Assembly: GCA_009693245.1 (NCBI GenBank) | Contig: SHXO01000024.1 | Location: 1-33,795 of the forward strand | Direction of reading: 5' to 3' | DNA: 33,795 bases | Origin: Betaproteobacteria bacterium | GTDB lineage: Bacteria > Pseudomonadota > Gammaproteobacteria > Burkholderiales > SHXO01 | Shown: in pieces, positions 1-6,861 of the stretch | How the letters are laid out: the number at the start of each line of letters is the position of its first letter | How positions within the stretch are numbered: the stretch's first letter is position 1 | Translations under genes and position numbers: made by a program | The notes under the pieces: model-generated | Database searches by the model: none | The model's input: the letters and a program-made list of their open reading frames with translations, nothing else | What the model was told of the DNA's origin: nothing

Positions 1-124
1 CAATCTGCGCCTTCAACCCCACCAGCGGATCTCCCATCCGAGTGAGTTGCTCGGCGCGCTCTTGTACATCGAAGAATCCAGGCTGCTTGGGTTTGGGTTG
101 CTTCCTGCGTTTGTCTTTCTTCAT
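1..124 (-). CDS. IS5-family transposase, N-terminal fragment (runs off the window)
   Basis: The first 41 codons of a transposase are visible. After a lysine/arginine-rich start the protein reads KQPGFFDVQERAEQL and then TRMGDPLVGLKAQI. This matches the conserved N-terminus of IS5-type DDE transposases, whose usual pattern is PGFFD-x-ER-x-x-L-x-x-x-GDPL. The catalytic DDE residues are beyond the left edge. The ATG at 122-124 is chosen because the family motif starts about 15 residues downstream. Whether the element is intact cannot be judged here. Confidence 0.75.
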   Translation of the reverse strand, partial: MKKDKRRKQPKPKQPGFFDVQERAEQLTRMGDPLVGLKAQI

Positions 125-213
125 CGGCCTCGGGATCACTTTGCGCTTCTAGGCTTTTTATCACATCGATTCCATACACACTACTCTAGAATGCTGAATT
201 ATTAGAGGTGCCC
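1..213 (-). mobile_element. IS5-family insertion sequence, 5' end only
   Basis: The window opens inside an insertion sequence read on the minus strand. The start of its transposase lies at 124, followed by about 90 bases of leader. The outer edge is placed near 213 because the minus strand there begins GGGCACCTCTAATAATT, which resembles the terminal inverted repeats I remember for IS5-group elements. The other end and the target duplication lie outside the window, so the boundary is an inference. The carbonic anhydrase stop codon lies only about 8 bases beyond this edge. Confidence 0.55.
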
Positions 214-220
214 ATGATTC

Positions 221-859
221 TTACCATTGCATGGTAGTTTTCGGAACTCCGTCGAAGAATTCGACGACTCCGCTCTTCAGCGAATATTCCGCGCCAACGA
301 CGAGCAAGCCATCGGTTTCGATCAACTGCTCGAGGATTTCGGAGCCGTGCCGCAGATGGCTCGCCGAAGCACGCACGTTGGCGCGGACCGCCTGGCGCAA
401 AAGTGCGTCCCGGTTGTGTTCGAGTTCCGTGTCCAGCAAGGTCTCGACGGCGGGCCGGATGCGGTCCACGATGGCGCGCAAGTTTCGCGATTGGTCCTCT
501 GTCGGGCGTGCAAGCTCCTCCAGCGTGGCCTCGATGGCACCGCATTGAGAGTGGCCCACCACCACGACGAGGCGGGTGCCGAAGCGCGCCGCGGCGAATT
601 CCACGCTGCCCACTTGCGAGGGGGCGACAATATTGCCGGCCACACGGATGACGAAAAGGCCTCCCAGGCCTTGATCGAACACGATCTCTGCCGGCACTCG
701 TGAATCCGAACATCCGAGAATTATGGCGAAGGGCTCCTGGCCATCGGCGAGTTCGCGGCGCCGGGTCCGGTTCGTGACTTCTCCGAGGCTACTGGCTTCG
801 GCGACAAAGCGCAGGTTTCCTTCGCGTAGACGGTCGAGGGCTTCTATTGCTGGGATCAT
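221..859 (-). CDS. Beta-class carbonic anhydrase
   Basis: This cytoplasmic zinc enzyme interconverts CO2 and bicarbonate. The 212-residue protein has the beta-class signature: C50-S-D52-S-R54, with C50 a zinc ligand and the Asp-Arg dyad next to it, and then H103-S-Q-C106, which supplies the other two zinc ligands. RVAGNIV and EYSLKSGVVEFF are also family-typical, and the length is normal. The start is the ATG at 857-859, because the protein then begins with the usual helix EALDRLREGN. A TTG ten codons upstream (889) is possible; neither has a clear Shine-Dalgarno. The stop at 221-223 lies about 8 bases from the presumed IS edge, so the last residues (PKTTMQW) could have been altered by the insertion. 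A co-transcribed partner is not evident. Confidence 0.93.
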   Translation of the reverse strand: MIPAIEALDRLREGNLRFVAEASSLGEVTNRTRRRELADGQEPFAIILGCSDSRVPAEIVFDQGLGGLFVIRVAGNIVAPSQVGSVEFAAARFGTRLVVVVGHSQCGAIEATLEELARPTEDQSRNLRAIVDRIRPAVETLLDTELEHNRDALLRQAVRANVRASASHLRHGSEILEQLIETDGLLVVGAEYSLKSGVVEFFDGVPKTTMQW

Positions 860-965
860 GGCGTCAATATAGAAGGGTGAAACGTCCAAAAATTTCGGCT
901 ACGGCAACCGTTATTCATAACGCCAACTGGTGGAGATTAAGTTGTCCTTGGAGTTGCTTCACGGC

Positions 966-1400
966 TCATATCCGGGAAGTGGGCATTTTTAGGGCTTCCG
1001 CAGCCTTGTTTAGTTTGTGGTCCAAAGCGGCAATTTCGCGCACCGCGCGCCTGGATGCAATAGCCAGATGCAAGGCATCGCCCGCCCGCAATCCGAGCGT
1101 GAATTCACGCAACATCGATTCCGCGAGGCGGAAATCCGTGGTCGTTACCTCCAAGATGGAGAGGTGGGGCAGAACCGTCTCTTCAAGTAACGCTATGGCG
1201 GCCTCACCTTGTCCACGGGTAATTTCCCTGTTTCTTACCTTAAGGCCAATCGCACTACTGAACTCCGTAATGGTCCATGTGCTCAAGGCCAGTTCCTTCT
1301 CTCCTTGGCTGCCCAGACTGGCACGCCAAGCACGTGCTTTTACTGATGCCGCCTCCGGAACAATCAAAGGAACTAGCACGCTCGTGTCCAGATAGATCAT
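966..1400 (-). CDS. vapC: VapC-type PIN-domain toxin
   Basis: A 144-residue PIN-domain ribonuclease, the toxin of a type II pair. The Mg-binding acidic residues expected of the fold are present: D5 in MIYLDTSVLV, E46 in TWTITEFSSA, D108 in GLRAGDALHLA and D127 in ALDHKLNKA. Members of this family cleave tRNA or rRNA; the target here cannot be read from sequence. The gene starts 3 bases after the antitoxin stop on the same strand, the usual order and spacing for co-translated pairs. Length is typical and nothing suggests inactivation. It lies in the accessory stretch next to the IS element. Confidence 0.93.
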   Translation of the reverse strand: MIYLDTSVLVPLIVPEAASVKARAWRASLGSQGEKELALSTWTITEFSSAIGLKVRNREITRGQGEAAIALLEETVLPHLSILEVTTTDFRLAESMLREFTLGLRAGDALHLAIASRRAVREIAALDHKLNKAAEALKMPTSRI

Positions 1401-1403
1401 CCT

Positions 1404-1634
1404 TCAGTAGCGCGCTCGTTTACGCAATGATGGAACACTTGCCTTGCTCTTGCGCAAAGTTACATGAAACGCGTCAATCTTGGCCCAATCGATCTTCTTC
1501 TCATTCTGGCTCTCGGGAAGAATGCGCGCGACGGGCTTTCCTCGCTTGGTAATAATGACTTCCTCGCCGTTGCGCACTGCTTCGAGGATTGCGCTAAGGT
1601 GCGCTTTGACTTCCGCGACACTGTAGGCTCCCAT
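1404..1634 (-). CDS. Phd/YefM-family antitoxin
   Basis: A 76-residue antitoxin. The N-terminal half (MGAYSVAEVKAHLSAIL, then EVIITKRGKPVARILP) is the Phd/YefM DNA-binding dimer fold. The C-terminal half is charged and likely disordered until it binds the PIN toxin. It precedes vapC by 3 bases. The ATG at 1632-1634 has GGAGA about 8 bases upstream on the minus strand. Antitoxins of this class normally repress their own operon; candidate operator repeats lie just upstream at 1653-1682. Phd-type antitoxin with a VapC-type toxin is a common mix. Confidence 0.93.
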   Translation of the reverse strand: MGAYSVAEVKAHLSAILEAVRNGEEVIITKRGKPVARILPESQNEKKIDWAKIDAFHVTLRKSKASVPSLRKRARY

Positions 1635-1652
1635 CTCAGTTCTCCACGAATG

Positions 1653-1682
1653 TGGTCATTTAGATGGTCATGATGATACCAT
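1653..1682 (-). promoter_or_regulatory. Candidate operator of the toxin-antitoxin operon
   Basis: Within 50 bases upstream of the antitoxin start there are two direct copies of TGGTCAT (1653-1659 and 1665-1671), 12 bases apart start to start. The second overlaps an inverted repeat, ATGGT (1664-1668) with ACCAT (1678-1682). Repeats about one helical turn apart at this position are what an autorepressing Phd-type antitoxin would bind. That role is inferred, not shown. Confidence 0.4.
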
Positions 1683-1718
1683 TTCAAACGGGAGCCTCCA
1701 TCGTGGTCTTGAGTTCAA

Positions 1719-2528
1719 TTACGCGGGGCGATGCCGCCGAAGAAAATCTCGCATTACTTCCGCGCATGCCTTGCCGTGCGAAAGCGGCAACCCGTGCTTC
1801 GCATGTGCGAACACTTGTAGCTCCGCGCCAGGAATGGCGGCGCGCATACTGGCCATCACCTCGAGGGGAATGAAGGGGCTGGCTTCCGGTGCGAGTAGGA
1901 GCGTTGGAGCCTTGATCTCGCTTAGTCGTGGCGTCAAGTCCGAAGCCAGGAGCAAATCCGCCAAGCCAAGAGTGGCATCCATGGAACAGGTTTCGTGAAC
2001 GTGCGTGTACCAGGCATATACATCTGGCGCCAAACCGTCCGGATGAAACCGCCACGGCATCATTTGCCGGGCCCATGCAGCTTGCCCGCCTTGCGCGAGA
2101 ATCTCGCGCCAGCCCTTGACGTTACCAACCAAGCCGCCCCGTGCCGCGGCGTTGGAAAGCGTTAGGCTCAATACGCGGTGGGGAATTTTCAATGCCGCGG
2201 CCAGCACGGCGGTGCCGCCGATGGATTCGCCCACGAGGTGAAAGCGTTCCGCCTGAACGGCGTTGGCGATTTGCAGTAGATCGTCCACGAGAACATCGAA
2301 GGTCCATGCAAAAGTCTTGGGTGGCACGACGGATTCGCCGAATCCGCGCATGTCGAAACGCACCAAGCGGTATTGCGTCGCGAGCACCGGCAACCAGTTT
2401 GCCCATATGTGCATGTTGGCGCCGATACCGTGATGAAAGATGATGGTTTGCGGATCTGGCACCCATGAGGGTACGAGATTACAAACGTCGTAATGCAGAT
2501 GTCCGGAATGGGTTTGGAGGATTGGCAT
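1719..2528 (-). CDS. Alpha/beta-fold hydrolase (3-oxoadipate enol-lactonase-like)
   Basis: A 269-residue single-domain alpha/beta hydrolase. The oxyanion-hole motif is FHHGIG (31-36), the nucleophile elbow is G-E-S102-I-G-G, and the catalytic histidine is in KHGLPLSHG (about H245). FDMRGFGES is the classic strand-turn of esterases, lactonases and C-C hydrolases. The overall shape is close to PcaD-like lactonases and MhpC-like enzymes; the exact substrate cannot be assigned. The ATG at 2526-2528 has GAGGT about 9 bases upstream. The gene begins 12 bases after the stop of the MFS transporter, so the two are probably co-transcribed, with the carrier importing the compound that the hydrolase, or the pathway it serves, acts on. 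Confidence 0.88.
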   Translation of the reverse strand: MPILQTHSGHLHYDVCNLVPSWVPDPQTIIFHHGIGANMHIWANWLPVLATQYRLVRFDMRGFGESVVPPKTFAWTFDVLVDDLLQIANAVQAERFHLVGESIGGTAVLAAALKIPHRVLSLTLSNAAARGGLVGNVKGWREILAQGGQAAWARQMMPWRFHPDGLAPDVYAWYTHVHETCSMDATLGLADLLLASDLTPRLSEIKAPTLLLAPEASPFIPLEVMASMRAAIPGAELQVFAHAKHGLPLSHGKACAEVMRDFLRRHRPA

Positions 2529-2540
2529 GGGCGTGAAACC

Positions 2541-3776
2541 TCAATCGTAGACCGCCAGTTGCTTCCCGCGCGTTTCGGGAAACAGGGAAACCGTGAGAAT
2601 GACCACGAAGAATCCGATCACGGCGACGATACCGATGGATTTGCCCAAGGCCATGCCGCCGCTCAAATATCCTACCAAGGGCGCGGTGAAGGCACTCAAG
2701 CCGCGTCCGAAATTGTAGGTGAATCCTTGGCCGGAGCCGCGAACACGGCTGGGGAAAAGCTCCGTCAGGAAAGGACCGCAGCCACTGAAGTTTCCCGAGA
2801 CGAAGAAGCCCAAGGGAAATCCCAGATAAAGCATTACTTCATTGCTGATGGGCACTAACGTGTAGAGCACCGCAATGGCGGCCGAGCCCGCCGCGAAGAT
2901 GAAGAACGTCATGCGCCGCCCGATGTGGTCGGAGAGATAGGCCGCGACGATGTATCCGAGAAACGAACCCACTATGATGACCATCGTGTACCACCCCGTA
3001 TTCAGGACGGAAAGCCCGCGTTCCGTTTTGAGGTAGGTGGGTAACCAGGTGAACACGGCGAAGTAGCCCACCATCATGCCCGTGGTCATCAGGCACGCGA
3101 GCAACGTGGTGCGCAACATGGGGGGCGAAAAAATCTCCAGGAAATGCCCGCCGCGTTGCTTGACTTCGTCCTTCGTGGCTTGATAGACCTGGGGTTCCTT
3201 CACATAACGCCGGATGTAGAACACCAGCAAGGCGGGCAGGATGCCGGCCCAGAACATGGCCCGCCATGCCCATTCCTCCGGCAACAGGCTGAACATCAGC
3301 AGGAAGAGCAGATTGGCACCTGCCCAACCGACAGCCCAACCGCTTTGCATGGTGCCCACGGCCTTGCCGCGGTGTTCCGGGCGAATCATCTCGCCGATCA
3401 GCACCGCGCCGACGGCCCATTCACCCCCAAAGCCAAGGCCTTGCAAGGCACGCGTGACCAGCAGTTGTTCGAAGGAATTGGTGAAGCCGCAGAGGAACGT
3501 GAAGAACGCGAACCACAGAACGGTAAGTTGGAGAACGCGAACGCGTCCGTACTTATCGGCCAGGATCCCTGCCGTCCACCCCCCCACGGCGGAGGCCAGT
3601 ACGGTGGCGGTGGTGATGTAACCGGCCTCGACCTTGGACATCCCCCAGAGCGTAATGAGGGTTGGAATCACGTAGAAATAGACCATGACGTCCACGGCAT
3701 CCACGGCCCAGCCGCCAAATGTGGCTGTGAGCGTCCTGCGCTCAGACGTAGTGAGCTCCTTGAGCCATGCGAACAT
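2541..3776 (-). CDS. MFS transporter, organic-acid/sialate type
   Basis: An inner-membrane major facilitator of 411 residues with about 12 hydrophobic segments. The loop after TM2 carries the MFS motif (LADKYGRVRVL) and it recurs in the second half (LSDHIGRRMTF). TM1 contains GWAVDAVDVMVY, where the acidic residues are typical of the aromatic-acid and sialate proton-symporter branches. GFGGEWAVGAVLIGE and HRGKAVGTMQSGWAVG are also typical of those carriers. It is probably a proton-driven importer of a carboxylated substrate. GGGGGAG lies just upstream of the ATG at 3774-3776. It is followed closely by the alpha/beta hydrolase and is divergent from the serine-hydrolase operon across a 74-base gap. 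Confidence 0.9.
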   Translation of the reverse strand: MFAWLKELTTSERRTLTATFGGWAVDAVDVMVYFYVIPTLITLWGMSKVEAGYITTATVLASAVGGWTAGILADKYGRVRVLQLTVLWFAFFTFLCGFTNSFEQLLVTRALQGLGFGGEWAVGAVLIGEMIRPEHRGKAVGTMQSGWAVGWAGANLLFLLMFSLLPEEWAWRAMFWAGILPALLVFYIRRYVKEPQVYQATKDEVKQRGGHFLEIFSPPMLRTTLLACLMTTGMMVGYFAVFTWLPTYLKTERGLSVLNTGWYTMVIIVGSFLGYIVAAYLSDHIGRRMTFFIFAAGSAAIAVLYTLVPISNEVMLYLGFPLGFFVSGNFSGCGPFLTELFPSRVRGSGQGFTYNFGRGLSAFTAPLVGYLSGGMALGKSIGIVAVIGFFVVILTVSLFPETRGKQLAVYD

Positions 3777-3850
3777 TTTCTCCCCCGGTAGTTGTTATAG
3801 GCGGAATGATATGGCATAACGGGCATCATCTGAAAATAACCGGAGGAGCC
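3777..3850. promoter_or_regulatory. Divergent intergenic region with shared control potential
   Basis: These 74 bases separate two divergent operons, so both promoters must lie here or overlap coding sequence. The MFS side has the leader CTCCCCCGGTAGTTGTT (3780-3796, plus-strand reading). The plus side has the ribosome binding site GGAGGAG at 3842-3848, just before the ATG at 3851. No convincing -35/-10 pair was found by eye on either strand. Confidence 0.4.
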
Positions 3851-5158
3851 ATGACAATAAGATGGATTCAGCATGGGGCAGCTCTTGCCGTCCTAACCGT
3901 ATGCGCATGGGTTGTCCAGGCGCAGGATCTGCCGCTTGCCAAGCCGGAAGACGCGGGGATGTCTTCCCAAAGCCTGGAACGGCTGGACAGCACCTTCAAA
4001 CGCGAGATTGACCAAGGCCGCCTGCCTGGCGTGGTAATGATGGTGCTGCGCCGCGGCCGTCTGGTCTATTCGGCTGCCATGGGTGTCCAGGAGCCCGGCA
4101 AGCCCATGACTCGCGATTCGATCTTCCGGCTTTATTCGATGACCAAGCCGTGGGTATCCGTCGCGGCAATCATGTTGATGGAGGAGGGCGCCCTTCAACT
4201 CTCGGATCCTGTCTCGAAGTTTCTTCCATCCATGAAGGGGATGCAGGTCAGCGTTGCCAGGATCGATCCCGCTTTGGGCAAGGTGAGCTACACGCAAGTT
4301 TCCGCCGATCGCGAGATAACGGTGCAAGATCTTCTGCGCCATACCGCAGGCCTCGTCTATGGTGAGCTTTCGGTGAATGCGCCGGTGAAAGAGGCCTACA
4401 CCAAGGCGGGTTTCTATTCTCCCGAAGTCAGTTTCGATCTGCGCGCGATGACTCCGGCGGAACAGGTGGAGCGGCTATCGAAAGCCCCGCTCGCGCAACA
4501 GCCCGGAGCGGTGTGGGAGTACGGGTTGGCCTCCGACGTGCTGGGTCGCGTGGTGGAAGCGGCGAGCGGCAAGAGGCTCTCGGAGTTTCTCGCGGAGCGT
4601 TTGTTCAAGCCCCTGAAGATGACAGACAGCGGATTCTCGGTGCCCAAGGATAAACTCGCACGCATGGCCCAGCCTTTCGAAAAAGATCACGCAACGGGTA
4701 CCCCCAACCGCTTGATCGACATATCGAAGGTTCCTGGGAACGATTCGGGCGGTGCCGGTGGCGTGGGCACGGCGGCGGATTACTTGCGCTTTTGCCAGAT
4801 GCTGCTCAATGGCGGGCAGTGGAATGGCGTTCGCATACTCAGCCGTACCAGCGTTGCCTTGATGACTTCCGATCACTTGGGCACGAAGATCCAAGCGCCT
4901 CTTACCCCGGGCGAACTGCTCTTCGGGGTACAGGGCTACACCTTCGGTTTGGGCTTTGCCGTGCGCCAAGGCCCGGGCGTTTCGCAGGTGCCTGGTTCCG
5001 CGGGTGAATACATGTGGGCCGGTTTCGCCGGGACCTACTTCTACGCCGATCCAAAAGAGGAGTTGATCGGCATCTACATGTCGCAAGCCCCCGGCGCTAC
5101 CCGGCAGTACTACCGGCGCTTGTTCAAGCAACTGGTTTCTCAAGCCATCACGGATTGA
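3851..5158 (+). CDS. Secreted serine hydrolase, class-C beta-lactamase/esterase (EstB-like) family
   Basis: A 435-residue periplasmic hydrolase. Residues 1-25 form a Sec signal peptide (MTIRWIQHG, a hydrophobic core, then VQAQ). The class-C active site is readable: S96-M-T-K99 carries the nucleophile and general base, and WEYGLASDVLG gives the Tyr-x-x motif. The third motif lies in GEYMWAGFAGTYFYADP, which follows the W-G-G-x-x-G-T form of esterases rather than the KTG of true beta-lactamases. The likely activity is ester, lactone or cyclic amide hydrolysis. The ATG at 3851 is preferred over an upstream start at 3767 because it gives a clean signal peptide and follows GGAGGAG. It leads the operon; the next gene starts 2 bases after the stop. 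Confidence 0.9.
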   Translation: MTIRWIQHGAALAVLTVCAWVVQAQDLPLAKPEDAGMSSQSLERLDSTFKREIDQGRLPGVVMMVLRRGRLVYSAAMGVQEPGKPMTRDSIFRLYSMTKPWVSVAAIMLMEEGALQLSDPVSKFLPSMKGMQVSVARIDPALGKVSYTQVSADREITVQDLLRHTAGLVYGELSVNAPVKEAYTKAGFYSPEVSFDLRAMTPAEQVERLSKAPLAQQPGAVWEYGLASDVLGRVVEAASGKRLSEFLAERLFKPLKMTDSGFSVPKDKLARMAQPFEKDHATGTPNRLIDISKVPGNDSGGAGGVGTAADYLRFCQMLLNGGQWNGVRILSRTSVALMTSDHLGTKIQAPLTPGELLFGVQGYTFGLGFAVRQGPGVSQVPGSAGEYMWAGFAGTYFYADPKEELIGIYMSQAPGATRQYYRRLFKQLVSQAITD

Positions 5159-5160
5159 AT

Positions 5161-5829
5161 ATGCCATCCGGATTTCTTCTCATCACCCACGATGTCGGCA
5201 CCGCCAGCGAGAGCGAATTCCAATCTTGGTACCAGTTCGAGCATCTAGACGAGCGCTTGGGCGTGCCGGGCTTTCTCACGGCGCGCCGTTACATCTCCCA
5301 AGCCAGCGCCCAGCGCTACGCGGCCATGTACGAAACGCTCTCGCCGGATGTGTTGCGTTCGCCCGCCTATGCGGCGCTGATGGGAAAACCCAGCGAGAAA
5401 ACTCGCGCCATCATGCCGCACTTCAAGGACGTCACGCGCATCATCGGGCGCGTGGCGTTCAAGCACGACCGTGGCGCTGGTGGCGCGGGGGCGATTCTCT
5501 TCCTGGACCGGCCCAATGCGACGGATGACGATGCCCAGTCCATCGGACGGATCGCCATGCAGGCGCGGGCCGCGGGCCTGGCCCCCGAGGCGGTGCGAGT
5601 GGTCGTGGTGGAGCACGATAACGTGGGCGTGGATACACCGGAATCGAGATACCGACCAACGCCCGACCGCAAAGCACACGTGGCGTTAGTCGTGGAGTGG
5701 CTGCAAGCTACCTCCGCGGATGTGCAAGAACTGCGAACCTCTCTCGCGCGAGCGGGGTGGAAGGTGGAGAGCGACCGCGGCGGGTTGTACCGGCTGCTGT
5801 GCGCACGCGTGCGCGAGGCGGTGCCATGA
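5161..5829 (+). CDS. EthD/DUF4286-like protein of unknown role
   Basis: A 222-residue cytoplasmic protein with no signal or membrane segment. The N-terminal half (GFLLITHDVGTASESEFQSW, then FEHLDERLGVPGFLTARRY) has the look of a dimeric alpha-beta barrel domain. In such small proteins the W/H-containing segment follows an input such as 'E-x-x-F-x-x-W-Y-x-x-E-H'. The C-terminal half (AHVALVVEWLQ to RLLCARV) looks like a second, more diverged copy. Related proteins sit in catabolic operons and have been linked to degradation or isomerisation of aromatics, but none fixes a reaction. It is 2 bases downstream of the serine hydrolase and overlaps the next gene by 4 bases (ATGA), so it is translationally coupled to an SDR. 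Confidence 0.8.
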   Translation: MPSGFLLITHDVGTASESEFQSWYQFEHLDERLGVPGFLTARRYISQASAQRYAAMYETLSPDVLRSPAYAALMGKPSEKTRAIMPHFKDVTRIIGRVAFKHDRGAGGAGAILFLDRPNATDDDAQSIGRIAMQARAAGLAPEAVRVVVVEHDNVGVDTPESRYRPTPDRKAHVALVVEWLQATSADVQELRTSLARAGWKVESDRGGLYRLLCARVREAVP

Positions 5830-6626
5830 GACTCCAAGGAAAAACCGCCATCATCGTCGGTGCCGGCCAAAGCCCAGGGGAAGGTATCGGAAACGGCCGT
5901 GCCACCGCGCTGCGCTTCGCGCGCGAGGGCGCCAAAATTCTCGCCGTGGACCGCGACCTCGCCTCCGCCGAAGAAACCGTTGCCATGATCGCCGCCGAGA
6001 AGGGCGAAGCCGCCGCCTTCCAAGCTGATGTCACTCAGGAATCCACTCTCGCCGCCGCCGTTCAATTCGCGCACAAGCTGTGGGGGCACATCGATATCTT
6101 GCACAACAACGTTGGAGTGAGCATCGGCGGGGGCGATGCGGTGCTGGCGGATATCACCGAGCAAATCTTAGATCGCGTCAGCGCCATCAATCTGCGCGGC
6201 ACCATCATGGCCTGCAAGCACGTCATCCCAATCATGCGTGCGCAGCGCAGCGGTGTCATCATCAACATCTCTTCCATCGCGGCGTGGATCGATTATCCCC
6301 TCGTGGCCTATAAAGCCACCAAGGCGGCGATGATCGCCTTCACGCAGCAACTCGCATTGCAAAACGCCGCTTACGGTATTCGCGCCAACGTCATCTTGCC
6401 GGGTTTGATGAATACCCCCATGGCCGTGGATACGCGCGCTCTAACCTTCGGAAAATCCAGGGACGCCGTGGTCGCCGAACGCGACGCGAAAGTCCCTCTG
6501 CGCGGTAAGATGGGCACGGCGTGGGATGTGGCCAATGCGGCACTATTTCTCGCTTCCGATGAGGCGAACTTCATTACCGGCGTGTCGCTGCCGGTGGATG
6601 GGGGAGCGTTGGTGCGGGTTGGCTGA
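5826..6626 (+). CDS. Short-chain dehydrogenase/reductase (SDR)
   Basis: A 266-residue classical SDR, an NAD(P)-dependent oxidoreductase acting on an alcohol or ketone. The nucleotide-binding turn is GAGQSPGEGIG (12-22), longer than the usual TGxxxGIG. D41 or R43 at the end of strand 2 (AVDRD) suggests NAD preference. NNVG (94-97), N122 in INLRG, the catalytic Ser in NISS (149-150) and Y162-K-A-T-K166 complete the active site. FITGVSLPVDGGALV is the usual C-terminus. It overlaps the stop of the preceding gene by ATGA. The order esterase, small alpha-beta protein, dehydrogenase fits hydrolysis of an ester or lactone and oxidation of the freed alcohol. Confidence 0.93.
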   Translation: MRLQGKTAIIVGAGQSPGEGIGNGRATALRFAREGAKILAVDRDLASAEETVAMIAAEKGEAAAFQADVTQESTLAAAVQFAHKLWGHIDILHNNVGVSIGGGDAVLADITEQILDRVSAINLRGTIMACKHVIPIMRAQRSGVIINISSIAAWIDYPLVAYKATKAAMIAFTQQLALQNAAYGIRANVILPGLMNTPMAVDTRALTFGKSRDAVVAERDAKVPLRGKMGTAWDVANAALFLASDEANFITGVSLPVDGGALVRVG

Positions 6627-6861
6627 CCAAGCTCATGCTTTGGTCTCGGAGGTTCGGGTGGGTCTTTTCAGGGTGAAGTGGACCCCACCATCGAGACAGA
6701 TCTGACGGTAGTTTAAGCTGCACCCGATTTCATACAGCTGGACGGCGCTGCCCCGATTTTTGCATTCTGCATTGCTGACTCATTCTCAATTCTGACTTCC
6801 CCGAATTCAGTCGCCGTGGAGCGAAGCGTAATGGGGAGTCCCTGCGTTGCCCCGTACTTAT
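6627..6861. other. Noncoding gap with an imperfect hairpin
   Basis: There is no convincing gene between the SDR stop and the convergent minus-strand gene. A long interrupted hairpin is visible: TCTCG (6644-6648) with CGAGA (6692-6696), and inside it GGTGGGTC (6657-6664) with GACCCCACC (6681-6689). It could end the SDR operon transcript, but it lacks a run of T. The stretch 6764-6800 contains several ATTCT/ATT repeats without a clear meaning. Composition here is less GC-rich than in the flanking operons. Confidence 0.35.

Noticed and set aside
2-900. Carbonic anhydrase as a pseudogene broken by the IS
   Set aside because: All zinc ligands and the full fold are present and the reading frame is intact to a stop outside the presumed IS edge.
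2839-3420. A 193-codon minus-strand frame inside the MFS gene
   Set aside because: It is in another frame of the same strand as the 411-residue carrier, His/Arg-rich and without membrane segments.
4475-5167. A 230-codon minus-strand frame opposite the serine hydrolase
   Set aside because: The serine hydrolase has a signal peptide and catalytic motifs; the antisense frame has none.
6655-6700. Terminal inverted repeat of an IS3-type element (AGTGGACCCC)
   Set aside because: There is no transposase open frame on either side and no second end, so the similarity is too short to support.
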